From Sphingobium sp. EP60837 (GTDB lineage Bacteria > Pseudomonadota > Alphaproteobacteria > Sphingomonadales > Sphingomonadaceae), in assembly GCF_001658005.1 (NCBI RefSeq), contig NZ_CP015987.1:1-64000 (forward strand): a DNA stretch of 64,000 nt, read 5' to 3'. The translations under genes were made by a program, and so were the position numbers. This document shows, piece after piece, positions 59,234-64,000 of the stretch (the first letter of the stretch is position 1; each line of letters starts with the position of its first letter). The notes beneath the pieces are model-generated. The model was given only the letters and a program-made list of their open reading frames with translations. It had not been told where the DNA came from and did no database searches.

Positions 59234-59609
59234 TACCAATATCGTCGTGCGGCTGCTGACCGCTGACCATGCGGATCAGGCGCAAGCCGCCCGGCGCGCC
59301 ATTGAAGGTAAGGAGATTTTCCTCGGTGTGACCGTGCTGCTCGAGGCCGAGTGGGTATTGCGCGCGGGATATGATTTCGAGCCCGCCCAGATTGCCGGCG
59401 CGTTACGCGGACTGGCCGGCTTGCCGGGCATGTCCGTGGAAGAACCGGCCCAACTGACATTGGCGCTAGAGTGGATGGAAGGCGGCATGGATTTCGCCGA
59501 TGCCCTTCATCTGGCGCGATCGGGCCATTGTGTGGATTTTCTCACCTTCGATCGCAAATTGGCGAAGCGCGGAAAGGGTTTGAACGCAATGCCGGTCGTC
59601 ATCCCGTAA
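59220..59609 (+). CDS. vapC: VapC-type PIN toxin
   Basis: A 129-residue PIN ribonuclease: Asp5 in RGIDTNIVVRLLTAD, Glu in 'VLLEAEWVLRAGYDF', and 'GGMDFADALHLARSGHCVDF' with 'LTFDRKLAKRG' complete the acidic site. The start is GTG. All motifs are present, and the antitoxin gene upstream is whole, so this is a complete toxin-antitoxin pair, unlike the broken vapB at 30903-31146. It probably stabilises the island. Confidence 0.92.
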   Translation: MRGIDTNIVVRLLTADHADQAQAARRAIEGKEIFLGVTVLLEAEWVLRAGYDFEPAQIAGALRGLAGLPGMSVEEPAQLTLALEWMEGGMDFADALHLARSGHCVDFLTFDRKLAKRGKGLNAMPVVIP

Positions 59610-60008
59610 CTCTATATCTGGCGATCGGTATTTTCCCAAGGTTCGGAATTGGGCGGGTCCCTGCGGGGCAATCCGCGTTTTTTAGTCCGCACAGACGCCC
59701 CATCCTATTGCTCGCCGTGCGGAAGTGCTCACCGTCCAGTTCGACGCCGAGGAAGGAACGCTAGCAGGACTGCGCCGCTTCCATGGTCGCTCGCGATCCG
59801 CAAAGCAGCCTATCGCATATCTGCCGTTCCCGCGTTGCAGATTGCTGCCCTCTGGCGGCAGCATAGATCAGCTTGCTGAGGAGATAAGCTTCACGAGGTT
59901 GTGAGAGCGAAGGATGTGATGGCAAAACGGTCGAACCGGGAACAAGGACAAACCCAAGGACCGACCTAGCAGGCGGTGATATTTCTCGTGCTACCAAGCT
60001 TCGAGCGC
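59610..60008. other. non-coding stretch after vapBC
   Basis: No supported gene, RNA or repeat was seen. A short plus-strand frame near 59720-59890 ('AEVLTVQFDAEEGTLAGLRR') has no start or recognised family. Confidence 0.4.
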
Positions 60009-60638
60009 TCAGGTCGGCGGGCCAAATCTATTGTCTAGGGCATCCACGACCTTCTTATGGTGTGCAACAAGTTGCACGGTGGATTGCGCCAGTATCTTAA
60101 GAGCTGGATAATCGCCGTTCTTGCTGTAGCTGCCATGAAGGTTCAGTGCCTCCTGATGCGCCGCAGCCTGCTGGCTGACATATTCAGCATCGAATGCGTC
60201 GTCGCTGGCCGACTGCAGACTGGAGAGCATAGCGTTTCGTCGCGCATCCATATTCTTGGGAATCGCGATGTTCACGGGATTGTCCGCAACGAACTTCCGA
60301 AGGGCTGCGCTGCTTATCTTATGGTCTTCGATCATCATGCGGGCAAAAGCTTTGACCTCCGGAGACTTTGCGCGAGCGAGCGCAATTCCGCTCGCTTCCA
60401 TTTCATACATGTCGCCAATCGCGGACTGCGGGATGTAGAAGGTGGTGGTGACGGCGTCATGTGTACTGGACACGCCTTCAGGTTTAGGCCCTTCATAATG
60501 CTTGGCCACGGTGGCGCTGCCATTTGCCAACTCATCCTGGCCCGAGACACCGCTAGTCTGGCTGCAAGCGGCGAGCAGCGCCGCTGCCGACACTGCGAAG
60601 AGGATAACTTCACCTTGTGCTAAAGTGCGCGTTGTCAT
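60009..60638 (-). CDS. DUF4142 (ferritin-like) lipoprotein
   Basis: A 209-residue paralogue of the gene at 20040. Lipobox LLAAC near residue 25, then 'AIGDMYEMEASGIALARAKS', 'PEVKAFARMMIEDHKISSAA', 'LRKFVADNPVNIAIPKNMD' and 'LKILAQSTVQLVAHHKKVVD'. The helical layout and His-rich end match DUF4142. It overlaps the preceding small lipoprotein gene by four bases, so the two form a short envelope operon. Role is unknown. Confidence 0.88.
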   Translation of the reverse strand: MTTRTLAQGEVILFAVSAAALLAACSQTSGVSGQDELANGSATVAKHYEGPKPEGVSSTHDAVTTTFYIPQSAIGDMYEMEASGIALARAKSPEVKAFARMMIEDHKISSAALRKFVADNPVNIAIPKNMDARRNAMLSSLQSASDDAFDAEYVSQQAAAHQEALNLHGSYSKNGDYPALKILAQSTVQLVAHHKKVVDALDNRFGPPT

Positions 60639-60862
60639 GGCTGCGTTCCCTTTCCACCGGTCCCCGGCGCACCAATCCCCGGCATCGTGTTCGAAGCGCC
60701 GGTATCTCCGGCCGCGTTGATTGCTTCTTGCTGATTAGTGCCGCCCGGAACGCGACCGCTGTCCTGTTTCGAGGCTGGGCTGCAAGCGGCCATGGATAGC
60801 CCCAGTCCAAGGAGAAGGCCGTTAATACTCGAAGGGCGAATGGGGAAGGATGTTGATGCCAT
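60635..60862 (-). CDS. small lipoprotein, unknown
   Basis: A 75-residue protein: signal 'NGLLLGLGLSMAAC' with lipobox MAAC, then a Gly/Asn/Ser-rich tail ('KQDSGRVPGGTNQQEAINAA', 'GIGAPGTGGKG'). The stop overlaps the start of the DUF4142 gene. It is probably a partner or spacer lipoprotein; no function is known. Confidence 0.65.
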   Translation of the reverse strand: MASTSFPIRPSSINGLLLGLGLSMAACSPASKQDSGRVPGGTNQQEAINAAGDTGASNTMPGIGAPGTGGKGTQP

Positions 60863-61219
60863 GCTGATCTCCTAACGTGAACAGCAAGAACGTCCGCAGG
60901 GCGACGGAAGCGCAGATAAGTTTCGACAACTTAAGTCAGGGTTGTGCCGCTTTTAAAATTTCCGCCGCAGAGGATGATCTGAACGGACCGCTCTGAAGAG
61001 CCGAGCATTTGAAGCCGCGGTCTAAGAGGTCCGGCCATCTCTGCACGTGCGGAGAGCCTGTCACTGATTCGTAGCAGTGGATTATTGAGCGTTATCCGGG
61101 GCTGGCATTTTCTGGCTCTCGAATATCATCAAGATGCAACCACATCAGGAACGACATCCCCAGCGCACCCACGCCGCAGCCGCCTGTATGACAGGCTAAC
61201 CATTTGAAGCTCGCGTTCC
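60863..61219. other. non-coding stretch with possible promoter of the lipoprotein operon
   Basis: No gene or RNA recognised. It contains the upstream region of the minus-strand lipoprotein pair and leads into a kinase remnant. Confidence 0.4.
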
Positions 61220-61690
61220 GCCGCCGGCGTCGCGTTGTGGGCGTGGAATGTCGATGGCAACAGCTTCAGGATGGACGAACGGGGCTTTGTGCTATTGGGC
61301 CTTCCCTAGCGCGCTATGGTCACCATCGAAGAGCTTTCGGAGCACATCCATCCCGTTGATCGAGAACGTATCAGGGCAGCCTTTCGGCGACGCACGCAGT
61401 CACAGGCCCCTTTAAAGCCGATTTCCGGATCATGGTGCGGGAGGAGATTCGCTGGATCACCGCTATGGGTCAAGGCGAAGACGTGGGCATCGTCGGCCCG
61501 ACCAGGTTTGGCATCTTCCTTGATGTGACCGGCCACACACCGGCTGAGGAAGGGCATGAACTTCTCGCTGGTGAAATCAGCCACCGGGTCAAGAACCTTT
61601 TGGCGATTCTTGCGCACCACATCGAGCAAGACCGACATGGTGGGGGAACTCATTCAACGGCTGACGGCACTAGGGGACGCAACGGCAGCT
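61220..61690 (+). pseudogene. PAS-HWE histidine kinase remnant
   Basis: The PAS part reads 'VALWAWNVDGNSFRMDERGF' then TAG at 61307-61309 and 'MVTIEELSEHIHPVDRERIR'. Another frame continues 'EEIRWITAMGQGEDVGIVG', 'RFGIFLDVTGHTPAEEGHEL' and the HWE phospho-acceptor region 'LLAGEISHRVKNLLAI'. A further shift gives 'TTSSKTDMVGELIQRLTALG'. The HATPase part is gone. A nonsense codon and at least two frame changes make it dead. Confidence 0.75.
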
Positions 61691-61737
61691 GGCTGCAAAT
61701 GCTTCCGACCGCAAAATTAGCTGCGTGCCGCAGTTCG

Positions 61738-62271
61738 TCAGTTCGCTCGCGCTCGTGGCCCAAGAGGCGCCCAGCGGTCGTTCGCCATGATCAACGCAAT
61801 CCCTTTTGCATATTGCATCTGCCGCCAACCTGTGGGGCTATGATAGATGCCTACGGCCCGCCAGAAATCCCTCTCATCGTGAAGTGCCGAGAGGAATATC
61901 CATCTCGCGGCGTCCACATTGAAGCAGGCATCATCCCGGAGCCAGGACCTAACCTGGGCCTCACTGCGCTTCGTCAGCCGGGCGATGCGAGGCACCCACC
62001 AGCTGTTGACCTGCATCGGTCCTAAGTCGACGGAGCCATCCCTGTTCCTTACCTCCGCACCAATCCATCCCCCCTCCTGCCTCCTCAAGGCCCGCAGGGT
62101 TTGGGTGAGCCATGGTCGTCCAGAATCTGCCCGACGGATGCATTGATCGATCGCCGTCTCCGCCCTCAGCATGTCACCGTTCCTCGCCACACCATAAACT
62201 GCCGTTCCCTGAACGCTCAGCATCGAAGCGAAGCCGCCGGCCAAGAGCGTTACACGACACCGCCCGATCAT
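61738..62271 (-). CDS. VirB1-like lytic transglycosylase of a conjugative system
   Basis: A 177-residue protein. Catalytic Glu66 in LRRQEGGWIGAEVRNRDGSV, followed by 'DLGPMQVNSWWVPRIARL' and 'FLSALHDERDFWRAVGIYHS'. This is the short SLT fold of type IV secretion proteins such as VirB1/TraL-like murein hydrolases, which open the peptidoglycan for the transfer apparatus. The signal part is short ('RVTLLAGGFASMLSVQGTAV'). The start overlaps the TraA stop by four bases, so they are one operon. Confidence 0.88.
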   Translation of the reverse strand: MIGRCRVTLLAGGFASMLSVQGTAVYGVARNGDMLRAETAIDQCIRRADSGRPWLTQTLRALRRQEGGWIGAEVRNRDGSVDLGPMQVNSWWVPRIARLTKRSEAQVRSWLRDDACFNVDAARWIFLSALHDERDFWRAVGIYHSPTGWRQMQYAKGIALIMANDRWAPLGPRARAN

Positions 62272-64000
62272 CGATCCCGCCCTCGCTCCAGGCGCACCTC
62301 GGTCGTCCGGTCCGGCTCTTTGGGCTGGGAGATTTCTGGCTGCGACTGGTTCCGAAGCACGCGCTCGATAAGTGCAGTGAGAGTTTCGGTCGCGCGAAGC
62401 CCCGCGCCGGCCAGCCCCTTGCGGTCGCTCCCTCGATCACGGCCTCTGCTTTCGGAGCGCCGGAGAGCCAATCCACGCCGCTGCACGTCAAAGAGGTCGC
62501 GTTCCTTCTGGATGCGGGCAGCTTCCCTTTCGAGGCGCGCTTCCGTCCCGCTTGGCTTGATCAGGTCCAGCCCTTCTAGGGATGACGTTTTCTGGCCGGA
62601 ATTACGCTTCAATTTCTCCACGAGGTCCGCCCGGTTCTCGGTCCAAAGCGTCACGCCAGATTCGGCACGAGTGATCGCGGTGTAGAAATTTTGTCCCGTC
62701 ACCAGGGGAGAGTCGACGGGAGCGAGAACAAAGACCCGCGGGTAGGTTTTTGACTGCGAGGAGTAGACCGTCTCGGCATAGCCGTGATCCCATGTCTTGT
62801 GTTTCGAGAGGTCGATCTCCTGTTGTTCGCCGCGATCCCATCGGATCGTGGCCCGCTCGTTCTCCAATCGCTCGACCGTCCCCCGCTCGGCATTTTTAAG
62901 TCCCAGCTCCTTCGTCGCCAGACGCCATTGGATTCGATCCGCCGCCGCAAGGCCGCGGTCCTGTACGTTGAAGACGCTTACCATGGTGGCGCGCGTTCGG
63001 CGGGGGTCCCAAAGGATGATTCGGCCCTGCTGATCCTCCAGCCCGACTACTTCGCGCCCGCTCTCTTCTTTCCTGAAGCCGACGACTGCATATTCCGCCT
63101 GCCGGACTATTCCAAGCTTATTGACATCGCGGTTGAACATTACAACCTGACCCTTGGAATAAAGGCGGGCCATTCTACGCTCCTCACTCGAAAGGCCCGC
63201 TGGCGCCAGAATTTTCAACGGCACTTCCTCGCGACCGATGACACCTTCCTTCTGAAGCCCGCGCCGGACATTCGCGTTGACGGTGATCCGAGTGGCATTG
63301 TCGAGCACGAGGATGTTCGTCGAAGCGCGCATTTCTGGGGTCAATTGCATCCATCGATCGACAAGATTTTTTGCAAGCTTGCTCGCTTTGTCCCCGCTCA
63401 CGACGCAGTCCAAAAAGCCGATCGCCCGCGCATATTCTCCAAGGCGCGCCTCCTTTACCGCCTTCATCATCCTTTCATTGTTCTGCTGACGCAGCGACTC
63501 AGGGAGCTCTGCCTTGGGCAATCCAAGCTCCTGAAGCAGCCAGAATGCCTTCCCTTGCTCAATCGCTCCGGTCTGCTTGTTGTCGCCGAGAAAGAGAATC
63601 CGAGCGCCTGTATCCCGACTGAGTTCTAGGAGCCTCAGTGCCTGGCGGTTGCTGAGCTGCCCGGCTTCATCGACCACCAGAAGATCGTGAGCGTCTAATT
63701 GGCGTCCGCCCGAGACGATCAAATTCATGACCGTCTGGGAGGGAATTTTCGCTTTCTTCCCCAGTTCTGCTGCAGCGGATGAGGTCGGCGCGAGGGCCTG
63801 CACCCGGACATCCGCATCCACCGCTGCGACCAACGCCCTAACCAGGGTCGACTTACCGGAACCCGCCACCCCATGGATTCCGATGAAGCGGTCGCGAGAT
63901 GTGGCGAGCTTGGCGAGCGCGCGCTCCTGCTGAGAGGAAAGCTCCTCTGCCTCCAGAACCGAGAGCAGCCGGTCAGTGGAGGCGAGCGGCCGAGTATCAT
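62268..64000 (-). CDS. traA: TraA/MobF conjugative relaxase-helicase, C-terminal part (cut by window edge)
   Basis: The frame stays open to base 64000. It contains the helicase region: Walker A GIHGVAGSGKSTLVRALVAA, 'LLVVDEAGQLSNRQALRLLE' (Walker B DEAG), 'ILFLGDNKQTGAIEQGKAFW', 'ELPESLRQQNNERMMKAVKE' and the UvrD-like C-terminal motif 'GQNFYTAITRAESGVTLWTE'. The basic, Arg-rich tail follows. The N-terminal TrwC-type relaxase domain would lie to the right of the window. In conjugation the relaxase nicks oriT and the helicase unwinds the strand for transfer. It is coupled to the VirB1-like gene and shows that a conjugative element continues beyond the edge. Confidence 0.92.
   Translation of the reverse strand, partial: DTRPLASTDRLLSVLEAEELSSQQERALAKLATSRDRFIGIHGVAGSGKSTLVRALVAAVDADVRVQALAPTSSAAAELGKKAKIPSQTVMNLIVSGGRQLDAHDLLVVDEAGQLSNRQALRLLELSRDTGARILFLGDNKQTGAIEQGKAFWLLQELGLPKAELPESLRQQNNERMMKAVKEARLGEYARAIGFLDCVVSGDKASKLAKNLVDRWMQLTPEMRASTNILVLDNATRITVNANVRRGLQKEGVIGREEVPLKILAPAGLSSEERRMARLYSKGQVVMFNRDVNKLGIVRQAEYAVVGFRKEESGREVVGLEDQQGRIILWDPRRTRATMVSVFNVQDRGLAAADRIQWRLATKELGLKNAERGTVERLENERATIRWDRGEQQEIDLSKHKTWDHGYAETVYSSQSKTYPRVFVLAPVDSPLVTGQNFYTAITRAESGVTLWTENRADLVEKLKRNSGQKTSSLEGLDLIKPSGTEARLEREAARIQKERDLFDVQRRGLALRRSESRGRDRGSDRKGLAGAGLRATETLTALIERVLRNQSQPEISQPKEPDRTTEVRLERGRDR

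Overview
The window looks like chromosome of a GC-rich alphaproteobacterium of the Sphingomonadaceae (Sphingobium/Sphingomonas/Novosphingobium-like). Supporting signs are an EL222-like LOV-HTH photoreceptor, TonB-dependent receptors, DUF4142/DUF3597/SIMPL proteins, a Pseudomonas-stutzeri-type rhamnose pathway with a fused aldolase/dehydrogenase, and a tyrosine integrase of a type I associate with sphingomonad genomic islands. Identifications rest on reading motifs and remembered family features; no search was run.

1-9.9 kb: a truncated TonB receptor, small membrane proteins, and a specialised-metabolism block. The block has a type III polyketide synthase translationally coupled to an FAD oxidoreductase, a methyltransferase convergent with them, and a second methyltransferase nearby. 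Upstream lies a minus-strand operon of three NAD(P) oxidoreductases and a SnoaL-like protein, with a divergent HxlR regulator. 10-20.6 kb: mostly housekeeping or envelope genes (serine hydrolase, SIMPL lipoprotein, epoxide-hydrolase-like protein, ThuA-like protein, lipoproteins, SLC13 transporter, DUF3597, DUF4142). 21.3-24.0 kb: a double-PAS hybrid histidine kinase next to a LOV-HTH regulator.

24.2-36 kb: an eroding accessory region. It contains yjbQ, DUF2520, Lrp and vapB genes broken by single-base indels, an intact zeta-toxin operon with its own operator palindrome, VapC, fragments of ISL3 and IS30 elements, an intact IS30 element, and two diverged ISNCY-type elements in tandem. Both ISNCY copies are bounded by the same five bases, GGCCG.

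36-44.2 kb: a complete L-rhamnose catabolic cluster. Isomerase and bifunctional aldolase/dehydrogenase lie on the minus strand; kinase, L-lactate dehydrogenase, MFS transporter and DeoR regulator lie on the plus strand. A symmetric candidate operator sits in the shared promoter. Together the genes would carry rhamnose to DHAP and pyruvate. 44.3-53.1 kb: carboxylesterase, a hydrolase pseudogene, MHS transporter, TerC with palindromic leader sequences, SDR, SirB1-like protein and MarR regulator.

53.2-64 kb: an island that begins at tRNA-Gln(UUG) with a frameshifted integrase. It carries IS3, MFS, LysR, sugar-porter and PAS-HWE-kinase remnants, an intact AraC/EamA pair, an intact vapBC, DUF4142 and small lipoproteins. 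At the right edge are a VirB1-like lytic transglycosylase and the helicase half of a TraA/MobF relaxase, so a conjugative element continues past the window. No CRISPR array or rRNA was seen.
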